Shown: one piece after another, positions 34,354-44,503 of the stretch
How the letters are laid out: each line of letters starts with the position of its first letter
Numbering within the stretch: the stretch's first letter is position 1
Translations under genes and position numbers: made by a program
Assembly: GCF_001411555.2 (NCBI RefSeq)
Contig: NC_049908.1
Coordinates: 29,116,724 to 29,180,723 of the forward strand
DNA from: Juglans regia
Lineage: Eukaryota; Streptophyta; Magnoliopsida; Fagales; Juglandaceae
Reading direction: 5' to 3'
Length of the DNA: 64,000 bases
The notes under the pieces: generated by a model
The model's input: the letters and a program-made list of their open reading frames with translations, nothing else
Databases searched by the model: none
What the model was told of the DNA's origin: nothing

Positions 34354-35845
34354 TCCTCAAACAATCATGATCGAGAATGAAATCACACTTGACACATACG
34401 AAGATCAATGAAAGGGAAGATTTACCACAAGAGTGACATTTAGGATGATCCGTGGTCCTCTCAACCAAAGTGAGAGGATGCTCGTGGACGTCGTATGTGA
34501 AAGTGCGCCCAAACTTGATATGTGGATGGTCCCCCAGAATACATTTTGGGTGAGCAGCAAAAAAGAGATCTGCACAATAGTAGAACCAATGCTTCGGATC
34601 TCGCTTTTTCTCGCAAATATCACAGTAATACTCACCAGAGTCATCCTCAACGGTGTATGAGAGTATGAAGGGTTGCTTATAGGGCCCATATTTTGTGGTA
34701 CGCGGTAGTGTAGCGCATTCCAAGTCCATAGAAAATTCACAATCAGCACAACGTATGATCAACAGACTTCCAAATTTGCCACAGGAGGTACATTCGCCGG
34801 AATCTGCATTGCCTGAGCTCAAAAGAAAAAGTGGGTGGTCATGACCCTCATGAGTAAATTTGGTTGGAATCAAACTACAAGGGACATCGAGCTGAAAGCG
34901 GCAGCCATCACAACTGTATACGAACCCATTACACAAACTTTCACAAGCATTACAACGAAAGATTTCAGGGCCATATTCATCCTGAGATTTGTTTGGGAGG
35001 AGGGTGAGCGGATGGTTATGGAGTGGGTGTAATTTTTTTCTGGGTAAATCAGCACAAGATTTGTGAAGAAAGAACTTGCATTGTAAACAAAAATAATGCG
35101 GAGAGGAGAGATACTGCGCACACCCGTTGCATTTTTCATTGTTCTCTAGCTCCACTGCAAGCTGTAAGTGATGTTCATGCCATATATGTTTGATCTCTGT
35201 GACGATTTCAGCTTTTCCGTTTCCCGGGTTGATCTTGTCGACAATTTGAAACAACGGTTCAGTCGATTCATCTGGCCCAAGAAGGTGGGTCTCATTAGGC
35301 TGATCATCTTTCAATTCCGGGTCAAATGTTTCATTCCTGATGACCATAATTTTTGTAGCACAACGAGGATGTGCAGCAAAATCACAACTAGAGCAATAAT
35401 AAGCTTTGTATTTTGTGTCCACCTTTCTAACACAGAGTTGGCAAATTTCCCGATTCTCCGATTGGTTGAGCCGAGGAAAGTATTTGAGGTTCAGACTCAG
35501 AGGGTGGTTGTGACGTGTTACTTTGAGATTCAATGGAAAGAGAGCACATTGCGTGTGAATCATGAATGAGCAGGTGATACAAAAGTAGGACATGCATGGA
35601 TTTCTTTTTTCACCACAAGTATCGCAAGTGAACGACAATGATCTCCGAAGGAGGCTCAAAGGATGGTCATGACTTTCAGCTTTTATGGTGAGCTCTAGCA
35701 AAGCGCATTTTGGATGAAGGTAAAATTCGCAGCTAGAACAATGATATACGTAGCCCTGCTTGCATTTTTCACCGCAGTCATGGCAATTTTCCCATAATCC
35801 TTTAGTGATCTCAAGGGTATGTTCCGGGTGCAACGGATGTTGCAT
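34172..35845 (-). CDS. DC1-domain protein copy 2 fused to Copia LTR tail
   Basis: 557-aa frame. Residues 1-497 are the DC1 protein, differing from copy 1 at only about ten positions (for example ENC to EKC, CCLQC to FCLQC, CADLRF to CADLFF), with eight DC1 repeats. The Copia insertion falls after CLRI; from there about 60 residues are encoded by the LTR (34353 down to the stop at 34172). They include an 8-residue repeat (RVSQQMTA) and end in a hydrophobic segment, LLFFFVLIVIIAIWLSFL, that could be a membrane anchor. The original last codons are stranded at 29442-29460. The first ATG (complement 35866, MELGP) is followed by TGA at codon 6, where copy 1 has CGA, so the frame starts at the next ATG (MQHPLHPEH, 35845). 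It may still be expressed as a fused protein, or it may be a pseudogene. Confidence 0.8.
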   Translation of the reverse strand: MQHPLHPEHTLEITKGLWENCHDCGEKCKQGYVYHCSSCEFYLHPKCALLELTIKAESHDHPLSLLRRSLSFTCDTCGEKRNPCMSYFCITCSFMIHTQCALFPLNLKVTRHNHPLSLNLKYFPRLNQSENREICQLCVRKVDTKYKAYYCSSCDFAAHPRCATKIMVIRNETFDPELKDDQPNETHLLGPDESTEPLFQIVDKINPGNGKAEIVTEIKHIWHEHHLQLAVELENNEKCNGCAQYLSSPHYFCLQCKFFLHKSCADLPRKKLHPLHNHPLTLLPNKSQDEYGPEIFRCNACESLCNGFVYSCDGCRFQLDVPCSLIPTKFTHEGHDHPLFLLSSGNADSGECTSCGKFGSLLIIRCADCEFSMDLECATLPRTTKYGPYKQPFILSYTVEDDSGEYYCDICEKKRDPKHWFYYCADLFFAAHPKCILGDHPHIKFGRTFTYDVHEHPLTLVERTTDHPKCHSCGKSSLSLIFVCVKCDFILDHDCLRILRKHLPKQMTTRVSQQMTARVSQQMTASSPPVRDTRKCIHSLLFFFVLIVIIAIWLSFL

Positions 35846-35984
35846 CCCTCAAGGTCCAAGCTCCATTAATTCCCTACATGATCAAAAGAAGACGATCATT
35901 TTAAACTAAAAATCTTGCACATGCTTTGAGTTCAAATTAAAGTTTGAATAATATATAGCTAAACAGAACCCCTGCAACATCTTA

Positions 35985-36125
35985 CAGAATATGACTTCCA
36001 ACATGCAGTATGTTTCAGCATATATTCCAATAATTCACAGAGAATATAAGAAAGATCGGACAGAAAATAAATTAAGGGGAAAGAAATCATACACAAATCA
36101 GATTTTGGCTTCAGAATTTAAATGA
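35985..36125 (-). promoter_or_regulatory. upstream block of DC1 gene copy 2
   Basis: Matches 23390-23560 upstream of copy 1 almost base for base (catcttacagaatatgactt ... cagattttggcttcag). This suggests copy 2 kept its promoter/leader. Confidence 0.45.
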
Positions 36126-36200
36126 AAGCTTCCAATTTCGTTTCTGATAAAGGGAGGGAAGATTATATATTGGCACAAAACTCACGTATTATTAATGCTG

Positions 36201-36201
<1 letters not shown>

Positions 36202-36233
<32 letters not shown>
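36202..36233. repeat. (AT)n microsatellite
   Basis: Dinucleotide run of about 32 bases in the 5' flank of DC1 copy 2; a shorter run lies at the matching site 23623 in unit 1. Confidence 0.9.
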
Positions 36234-36236
<3 letters not shown>

Positions 36237-36969
36237 AAGGAAAGACTAATATATATGCATGCGAGGCCACTCTGTCAAAACACTTCAAAACTAACATATT
36301 AATTTTATAAAATCTTTTATTCTTATTTATATTTATAATTAAAATAGTAAATTAATATGAATCAGATCATATTCATGATCATACCATTGCTGATCCAAAG
36401 TCCCAGCTCGCAGGCAAAATTCGAATACGTACAACTTAATAAATGTCGATTTCTCTACCTATCTATTTATTTTTAATATAACTTATATGACAGTTGGAAA
36501 AATATATTCGTGAGAAGAATATGAACGATGTAAAAAAAGGATAGTCAAAAAATTATATCCGTTAGAATAATATGAATGTTAAAAAATTATTGTATATTTT
36601 TTTAATAACAAATAAATATTTTAATTACAATTAAAATTAAAATAAATAAAAATGTCTAAATTAATATTTTAATAAAATAGTAATTGTTGTGGTGCCTTGT
36701 TGAGCTGATTTCTTGCGTGTACCTTTTCTCCATAAGTAAAATTGGAGGAGACGTGCTGCCATGATGCCATCCAAGGAACTAGATAATTGCTTTCCCTTTT
36801 AATTAAAGAACCAATTAAAGTAAATACTCGTCTTGTAATCAAGGGATGAATCTTACTTTTATGCAATTTATTCGTTTGTTCTTAGGCCACCTCAATGGTG
36901 GATGTCCTACCAAGACCATAGCAATGTTTAGAACTCAAAAAACAAGAAAGTTTTGGAATGTAGAGCCTT

Positions 36970-37985
36970 CACTACAAGAAACATGACCTTTTGCAGCGCT
37001 AAAATTCGCTGTTAATAATCTCTAAAATCGCTGCAAATGTTCTTTTGCAGCGATTTATGCTACGTCAAAACTTCGTCGCAATTGTTGAGGAATTGCAAAT
37101 AGTATAAATATAGGAGTAATGTTACATACAGTCGTGAAATGCGTAAACGTCGTGCAGTTGCTTTGAAAAAGAGTGTGGTCCACTATTAAAAAATTAATTT
37201 CTTTTCATGTGGATCTCATATTTATTCACTTTTTTCAAAGCGATTGTACTGCATTTGCACACTCACAACTACAAGTATTATTTCTCTAAATATAGATATC
37301 AAGAGTGTTTCTCAATGATCTTTAACTTACTCACAAATGGTTTGGCATGTACTACATTCTAATTAAATTCGAATATAGAGTCACATTCAACTAATGGTAG
37401 TAACCACTTAAGTTCATTGAACTCTCTAATTGGGTTGGGTTCTAAGTTATAACTCAAATTCGATTTAAGGGAGTGCATGTGGCTTCCCGTCATTTAGACC
37501 ACTATTTTCAATTATCAGCAAATAAGATACTATTATGGTCATACCTAATTGGGAAGCTCCCTCCCAGCCTTTTCAGCTATGCAAGGCACCCATTCAATAA
37601 AATGCCTCAAAGAAAATAAAAATAAAAAACAAATTGGATTGCTGAGAATTTTCATGATGCGGTGATTAATTATAATCATATCACAAGACTGGAGGAGGCA
37701 CTATCTTATTCTTTGTTGACCCGTTTCATGGCAAATATGAAAACATTATGATTTCACAGAGTTCGGTAGCTTTCTAGGGAATGATATCTACATTGACAAC
37801 AAATCGCTGAAAATAATCACTTATTGCGACGATTTTTGCAGTTTGCTGGCTTAACTTATAATTGAGTAACAAATTGCGACGACCGTTCAGCGCAGTAGGA
37901 ATCGCTAGAAAAGATTAAATGCAGCGATATTATGAGTTATTTCCGGCGATTATTGGCGCCAAGAAAGATTGTTTTTCTTGTAGTG
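36970..37985. mobile_element. possible CACTA-type element ends around duplicated DNA
   Basis: The left end reads CACTACAAGAAACATGACC and the right end reads GATTGTTTTTCTTGTAGTG, inverted termini typical of CACTA (En/Spm) elements. The flanking 3 bp are ctt and ttt. Subterminal GCAGCGATTT/GCGACGAT motifs occur near both ends. The middle (about 37300-37460) matches host sequence in unit 1 (24320-24690). Either it is a non-autonomous element that captured DNA, or two separate element ends flank the same locus. No transposase is seen. Confidence 0.5.
37113..37292 (+). repeat. MITE family C, copy 2
   Basis: Opens GAGTAATGTTACATACAGTCG and closes CTCACAACTACAAGTATTATTTCTCT. Partner of 13078-13238. 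Confidence 0.55.
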
Positions 37986-37989
37986 TTTC

Positions 37990-38520
37990 CAATTCAGATC
38001 ATCATCATCAGACATCACGAAGTCCGAAATTCAAAGTATTTATTATTATTATTATTATTATTACACCCACCAATTAAAAATTTATACGACAAAATCGTGT
38101 TCATCTGATTAAACACCAAGATATTTTTTGCTTTCAAAGCCCTTTCCTCTGCCCAGCCACCTTCATCTCCACTCTCCATCTTCTCTCTCTCGTCTGTTAA
38201 TAAAGAACAAATTTAAAACTGAACGAGATTTAAAATACATACCACACATACAGCACATGAAAAGCCCAAAATCCTTAATACTGGTGTTCCTTCCTGGATA
38301 AAACAAAGAATGATCAAGAATGATGAAAAAATGTGATGCGTGTGTAAGTCCAATCTTCTCTTCCATTTTACAGTTTAAAGTTACCTTTCGTGCAGTCGTT
38401 TTCTTTACAAATTCTGTGTTGAATTGCAAGAAAAGAAAAAGGCAATCATTTCACCACACGGCGGAACACTCACTGATCCAAGGTAGGCACATTCCCATTT
38501 GCTATTTGCGGTTATCTGCG
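37990..38520. other. no supported gene
   Basis: Contains a (TTA)n-like microsatellite at 38039-38062. Short open frames on both strands lack domains. Confidence 0.35.
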
Positions 38521-38525
38521 TAATG

Positions 38526-38752
38526 GCTTCTCATTCTATTGTGATGAACTTGAGTTCATCCTTCTCTCCAACGTGGTTTGCTTTCCAACAGCTCCATCCT
38601 TGCTGGTCACGAGCATGAGTAGAGATAAGTGTAGTTATTGTGAATGTGTATGGAGGTGGAGTTGAATATGTAGATAATGGAAGAAATGGCCTCAATTCAT
38701 GCAGAAAATTTCTGAAAGCACGCCATACCTCAGCTTTAGGAAGTGAATATGG
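38526..38752 (-). CDS. possible terminal exon, unknown product
   Basis: Complement 38752 to the TGA at 38530-38532 is open for about 73 codons with protein-like composition. It contains VWRAFRNFLHELRPFLPLS, then PPPYTFTITTLISTHARDQQ, then GWSCWKANHVGEKDELKF. A plausible AG acceptor (TTTGTGAG) stands just upstream. I do not recognise the family. It may be a 3' exon linked to the IDM3-like gene at 39036-40112 on the same strand, or a relic. Confidence 0.3.
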
Positions 38753-39035
38753 TTCTCACAAACAAAAACAGATTTCCTAATAATGTCCAAAATAGAGATC
38801 TGAGCATATCCTGAGAGTAACACATGATTATACATTATCATGGAAGACACTCAACTCAACAAAAACTAGGAAATCTGTACATTTGGGGCAAACGGCACAA
38901 TTCATTTTTCTGTGCATGGCTCCATCTAGGGTCATATATCTGCAAAATCTCAGGCAAAACATCACTCGGAATCACGTTCTTTTTAAAGCTCCTCGTCCTT
39001 CTTAAGCTCTCGACTAAAAGAGTAGGTCTTGTTAG

Positions 39036-40112
39036 TCACCTCTTCTTCACAACTCCTTCCAAAATCCCATCAATTCCGAAGGAACCAGAACATTGTTGGT
39101 GATCAACTGGACCTGGCAGCTGGAATGAGATAGAGAAGTGCCCTGGTGGGCACAAATTTTGTGTCTGCATCTGAAAGATTTGAGAGTTCTTGCACACTAT
39201 TGTTTCACCAGTCGTTGTTACTCCCTTTATTACTATTTTTCCACTAGGTTCCACGTCACAATTGAAATCATCTGAAGTAAAACATAGAGGACCAGACTCA
39301 GTAACTGTAGAAAGATGAATACTGGAAGCTCGTAGTACTATGGTATAACTAAATCATGATTTGGTAGCATATGAAACTCAATGTCTATAACAAGTAAATC
39401 AGCTAATTCTAGAAAGCCTGAAGTGAAGGATTATTGAAACAAATGAACTGATGTCACATAGAACAGCTGTAGATTGATTCCATTTTCAGCGGTTCAAATG
39501 AACCCCCTATGCCAGCAGCTGCGCTTGAGTTAATGCCACAATCGCAGGATCAACAATGATCTCCTTCATATATATCATAAAATATATATCATAAACTAAC
39601 CAGAAAAGACTAAACTAACAACCATAAAGTTCCAGCAACATATTTAGCATTAAAATATGTATCCATAAGTGATTTTACTAGCAGGTAAAGAGATTGAGAG
39701 TCCAATAGTTAATGGACCTTCACGGGATGATTGAAACTCACTCTCATTCCTTGCTACCCCTGGCAACGAGACACGAAAACAGTAAGAATCTTTGGATTCA
39801 CCAATGTCCATTAGTCCTATTGCTGGTCCAATCTTTCCCATAGCTGCACTCCCAGTCAATTCAACCCTAACTCTTGTGGCAGCAACAACATTATTCCACC
39901 CTTCCTGAGTGGAAAGTGAAGGCAGAAATATTAGAGCTGACCCAACTTTTTCCACGGTCTCACCAGACCTTTTGGTTGAAGATGATGCAGTATAGCTATG
40001 AGGAGTAGGCGGACCAATGTATGGAACACTGTTGAGAGGTGCCACATCAAGAATGGCTTGCTGGGAATTTAAGTGCTCTGACTCATTGTTTTCTTTTCTT
40101 GATCCCCCACGC
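39036..40112 (-). CDS. IDM3-like alpha-crystallin-domain protein, 3' part
   Basis: Two exons on the complement, 40112..39742 and 39271..39036, joined in phase (GAGA|GTGAGT donor, TTCAG acceptor), give 201 C-terminal residues. The segment [20 protein letters not shown], then [16 protein letters not shown], precedes a C-terminal HSP20-like/alpha-crystallin domain: [50 protein letters not shown] and DGILEGVV. This arrangement is that of the plant INCREASED DNA METHYLATION 2/3 proteins, small-heat-shock-like partners of the IDM1 acetyltransferase complex in active DNA demethylation in the nucleus (family knowledge recalled, not searched). The N-terminal half of the family is not found to the right, where LINE debris begins at about 40.6 kb. 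The gene is either truncated or has exons I could not recognise (40324-40366 may hold one). Confidence 0.62.
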
Positions 40113-40893
40113 CTGAAAGAAGATATTTAGTCCATCAGGAACAGTAAATAAGGTGTAATATGTTCCCATTGAAAAATGTAGGATAACTTCGACCAAACCT
40201 TTTGACTCTCCAGCATTAATTTCAAAAGAGAAAAACGAGCTACAAAATTCAAAATTGAACCCCCCCCACCCCCCCCAAAAAAAAAAAAAAGACAAGATAT
40301 TAGAGAGACCCAAATATCAAAATGTGCACGACCCATGAATTGTTTAGATGACGCTGAGTTCTGCAAAGTTAAAACATAGGAATTACTGTGAATAACTACT
40401 TTTATTTCTAGGACTCAAAGTTAGAATTACCAACTTGTATGAAATAAGCTTACACCATAATTTAACTCCAACATCCATCATTAATTCCCCAATAGCAAAT
40501 ATAGAATAAGATTCCCAACTTAACATGAATATTAGAAGTCTTAGGGCACGTTTGGTTTCACAACTTCTGAGAAAATTTTAATAATTTTTTAGAAATTTTT
40601 TAGGTATATTAGAGCTGTTCAGGATTGGGAGATGGGGGGTATCTCAGACTTTTTAAGCATGTCGTATGCCCTGAATATGGAGAGCGGGGGGTGGAATAGA
40701 TTGCTTTGAATTCATCCTAGGAATAAGAACTTCTCAGTCAGATCATTGTACAAGGTTATGTTGAACCAATCATTTAATGATTTTCCTTGGAGGTGCATTT
40801 GGAGAAGCAAAGTGCCCCTCAAGGATGCTTTTTAGTTGGTTGGCAGCTCATGGGAAAATTCTGACTACAGATAATTTGAGAAAGCATGGTATA

Positions 40894-41127
40894 TTTTTTT
40901 TTTATTGGCACCGGGTGTCCAAGAACAACTTCCCAACTAATCCCAGGGTGCATAAGCCCTCGGCAAGGAATTTCCTGCAAGTGCACCTCAGATAATTCAA
41001 AGAAAAAATCCTTCAATCCGATGGCCCCTAGAGATTGTTTTCACCCAAGAGGATTTAAACCTTAGACCTTGGAGGGAGTATACCACCAAGACCAAGGCCT
41101 TTTACCACTTGAGCCAACCCTTAGGGG
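40894..41127 (-). mobile_element. tRNA-derived SINE
   Basis: Flanked by an 18-bp target duplication TTGAGAAAGCATGGTATA (40876-40893) and TTGAGAAAGCGTGGTATA (41128-41145), with one mismatch. On the minus strand it has an RNA polymerase III A box TGGCTCAAGTGG (41105-41116) and a B box GGTTTAAATCC (41051-41061, consensus GGTTCGANTCC), about 45 bp apart. It ends in a run of about ten A. At 234 bp this is a normal SINE length. It was mobilised into an older LINE. Confidence 0.88.
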
Positions 41128-41522
41128 TTGAGAAAGCGTGGTATACTTATCATGGATTGATGCTTTATGTGCAAAAGGAATGGTGAATCGGCGGATCACC
41201 TTCTTATCCATTGTGGAGTGGTAAAAGTTCTGTGGGATAAGATTTTTGGTAGGCTTGGTATTGCCTGGGTATGTCTAGGAGGGTGGTGGATCTCTTGGCT
41301 TTTTAGAGAGGAATCCAGGGTAATTGTCAAATTGAGGTTGTTTGGAAGATGGTGTCATTATGTCTTATGTGGTCTATATGGAATGAAAGGAACAGACGTT
41401 GTTTTGAAAATAGAAAATGATCATTGGGAGAGATTAGAGTGTTTTTTTCCCATACATTGTTACTTTGGGCATCGGCTATTATATTAGACAGGATTATATT
41501 CATGATTTCTATGCTGCTCTTT

Positions 41523-42505
41523 TTTTTTTTTTATAAGTAATCAATAATATTATAAATAGAGATAGGCAAAGCCCAAGTGCACAAGATGGTATACAAGAGA
41601 TAAGACCTATCTAAGTCAACGAAAGGGAAGCTAGAAAGTCATGAACATTCAGGCCATTAAAATCTAAAGCAATGGCCCATAGCAATAAAGTACAGAAAAA
41701 TAAAGCTCTAAGTTCCTCCGGCGACCGCTACTTGTTTTCAAAAGTCCGATCATTGCGCTCTTGCCATATGCACCACATGATACAGATTGAGATCATTTTC
41801 CACACCTCCTTAATTTGTTGAACTCCTCTCGAAAGTGTCCAACTGGCCAATAGATCAACCACAATTGTCAGCATAACAAAGGATAACTCTACTCGGCTAA
41901 AGACTTCCACCCACAAGGCTCTAGTTATCTCGCAATGTAACAAGAGGTGTTCCACTGTCTCACCGGATCTCTTACACATGCAACACCAGTCTAGTATAAC
42001 TATCCGTCGCTTCCTCAGGTTGTCAATAGTCAGAATCTTCCCCCATGCTGCTGTCCATGTAAAGAAGATTGCTTTCGAAGGCGCCTTATTTCTCCAAAGT
42101 CTCTTCCATGGGAACTGAATAGTTGCAGCTTGAGAAAGGGCCTTATAGAAAGATCGAACTGAGAAGATGCCCTTACCCACAGGGTTCCACCATAAACTGT
42201 CAGTTTGCTGTCTATTCGGCTTCACAAAATATAAGAGGCTGAAAAAAGCCTCAAAGATGTCTACTTCCCAATCTTGCGCCGCTCTACTAAATGTGACGTT
42301 CCACTGCAATTGGTCCCCTGATATAAGCATGAGGTCCTCAATGGATGCTTCCTGATTGCGAGCCACTCGAAAAACAGCTGGAAAGGCATCCTTTAGAGCC
42401 ACATTCCCACACCAAATGTCCTCCCAAAACTTAATATGAGACCCCCTCCCCAACACCAATTTAGAATGAGAAATAAAGTCCCCCCACCCGCGTCTAATGT
42501 GTTTC
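41523..42505 (-). mobile_element. 5'-truncated LINE inserted into another LINE
   Basis: Flanked by an 18-bp duplication ATTTCTATGCTGCTCTTT (41505-41522 and 42506-42523). On the minus strand it starts inside ORF2 with a 259-codon open frame. The frame runs through GRGSHIKFWEDIWCG, SLWWNPVGKGIFSVRSFYKA and the zinc-binding [18 protein letters not shown] to MWCIWQERNDRTFENK. It then has a typical 3' UTR (GCCCAAGTGCAC..., GGCAAAGCCC) and an A tail (T run at 41520). RT core and endonuclease are missing, as usual for truncated copies. Confidence 0.88.
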
Positions 42506-42640
42506 ATTTCTATGCTGCTCTTTCCAGCTCCTAGCTAGTAATTAGGTGTTTTCTCTTGTATACTCCCTATGTACTTGAGCTATACCTAATTATGTGGTTA
42601 AATAAATTTTCTTCCTTATCCAAAAAACAATTGAGATGTG

Positions 42641-43065
42641 TTGTCTATAGGATTTTGTGAAAGGAGAAAAAATTTGGAATTTTTGTTTTTGAATTTTTTT
42701 TGTATTGGTGTTAGTGAAGGTGTTTGGTGGGGTTGAAAAATTGTTTGAATATAATTTTTAAGCATAGTTTTTGTTTTGGAGTATGTAAAAGTTGTTTTGA
42801 GTTTTGTGTTTGGATAGTGGTTGGGTAATTATTGGATGAAAAGTTGAAAAGTTAAAATAGTGTTATTTTTAGATTTAAAGATGTTTAGTTTGACTTTGAT
42901 TTGAAAAGTTGAGAAAAAATTTTGAGAGAAGGGGCAAACCAAACATGCCATTAGGTTTTGCTCAAATAAATGATTCAAATAAATCTTGTGTAAGATTGCG
43001 TCCAATTTCAGCAATTGAGACTGAATAAAACTAAATTTTTAAAATTTTCTTATTAAAAGAAGAAA
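42641..43065. other. AT-rich spacer, no gene
   Basis: Nothing recognisable besides a GTTTGGATAGTGG motif at 42810 that resembles a MITE end. Confidence 0.35.
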
Positions 43066-43069
43066 AAAC

Positions 43070-44157
43070 TATTTTTTTATTAAGTAAGAAAATTTATTAA
43101 TCCAAATAATTGGGCATAGCCCAAGAGAAAAGACCTAATTACAAGCTAAGAGCTGGAAAAGGCAGCATAGAAATTATTAAAATTAGTCTCATGCAATACA
43201 ATAGCTGATGCCCAGAGTAACGACGGCTGGAAGAAAAAATCTCTAATCACTCCCAATGAATGTTCTCTATTATCGAAACTTCCGTTACTTTCATTCCATA
43301 TACACCACATAAGACATAATGGCACCATCTTCCAAACAGCCACAATTTGACAATTGCCCTGAGTTCCTCTCCAACAAGTTAATAGATCCACCGCTCTCCT
43401 AAGCATCACCCAGGCAAATACCAAGCCTATCAAAAATCTCATCCAACGAAACCTTTACCACCTCACAATGGAGAATCAGGTGGTCCACCGATTCACCATT
43501 CTTTTTGCACATAAAGCACCAAACCATAATAAGTAGACCACGCTTTCTCAGCTTATCAATACTCAGAGTTTTCCCATGAAAGACCAACCAAGCAAAGAAA
43601 GCAACCTTGAGGGACACTTTGCTTCTTCAAATGCACTTCCAAGGAAAATCATTAGATGATTGGGTCGACATAACCTTGTACAATGATCTGACCGAGAAGT
43701 TCTTATTCCCAGGATGAATCCAAAGCAATCTATCCTCCCCACCACACTCCATATTGAGGACATACAACATGCTGTAAAAGTCTGAGATATCCCCTACCTC
43801 CAAATCCTGTACAGCTCTAATGAACCTCACATTCCACTATAAAAAGCCATTGGAATTGTCCATATCGTCAACCACAGTAGACCATTATCCAATATCCTAA
43901 AAAGAGAAGGGAAAGCATTATTTAGAGAAACCCCCCCCCCCCCCTCAAAAAAAAAAAAATGCTCCCAAATTTGGCGTGAATGACAATCTTCCAAAGAGCA
44001 TCCCCCTCCTGGTGAAACTGCCACAACCATTTTCCTAAAAGTGCCTTATTAAAGGTTCTCAGCTTTCTAACCTTAAAAGAGTTGGACCAGCATATTAACG
44101 AATACCTTGATTCATTGTAGCCAAAAGGGTCAATGTGCGTAGGACACATGCCTAGGA
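43070..44157 (-). mobile_element. LINE ORF2 3' part, frameshifted
   Basis: Minus-strand frames join across shifts into one LINE end. They read WSNSFKVRKLRTFNKALLGK (RT C-terminus), then NKNFSVRSLYKVMS and DFPWKCI, then CFMCKKNGESVDHLILHC (zf-RVT), then LCLMWCIWNESNGSFDNREH. The tail has the GGGCATAGCCC motif and a T run at 43072-43079. A 14-base C run followed by A's (43931-43957) interrupts it. It is clearly non-functional and related to the LINE at 40596. Confidence 0.8.
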
Positions 44158-44160
44158 AGG

Positions 44161-44310
44161 TTTTTTTTTTTTATGCAACTAACAATTTTATTGATGAAGT
44201 GAAGAGGAAACATCTAATTAGGAAGTAAAAATAGATCCAAAAATTGTGCAAATTAAGTCCATTAAAATCAAAAGCTACAGCCCCTAGGAGGTCAAGTTGT
44301 AACTTGTAAG
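44161..44310 (-). mobile_element. short LINE-like 3' end
   Basis: A T run (44161-44172) is followed on the plus strand by ACTAACAATTTTATTGATGAAG and a spaced AGCCCCTAGG. This looks like the A tail and 3' UTR of another truncated minus-strand LINE. No coding part is left. Confidence 0.45.
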
Positions 44311-44503
44311 CATGCAAGTGAATTTTAGTCTGCTTGTGCACACATTAGAGAGGTAGGTAGAAGCAAGAACCTCCAATTCTTTGCGTGCGCCTGTGTTTGC
44401 ACTCATGTCCATACATGCTTGAAAGTGGTGCAATGACTATGAAATGATAATGGTAGCATATATACGTCCCAGGATCCAAAAACAAATATCTTTTAACCTC
44501 TAA

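Larger units (their letters stand above)
27183..37460 (-). repeat. DC1 duplication unit 2 (split by Copia)
   Basis: The 3' flank (27183-29460), the gene (34354-35845) and the 5' flank (35846-about 37460) match unit 1 in order. The Copia element 29461-34353 is extra. Other extras not in unit 1 are the MITE at 28917-29076 and the CACTA-like termini near 36970 and 37985. Confidence 0.75.
40596..42640 (+). mobile_element. LINE remnant (zf-RVT tail) hosting two insertions
   Basis: On the plus strand, pieces read NFSVRSLYKVM, DFPWRCIWRSKVPLK, then MCKRNGESADHLLIHC. These are the reverse-transcriptase zinc-binding (zf-RVT) region that ends plant LINE ORF2. The tail runs TATACTCCCTATGTACTTGAGCTATACC to an A-rich end near 42630. 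It is split by a SINE (40894-41127) and by a second LINE (41523-42505). The frame is broken by several stops, so it is dead. Confidence 0.75.
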
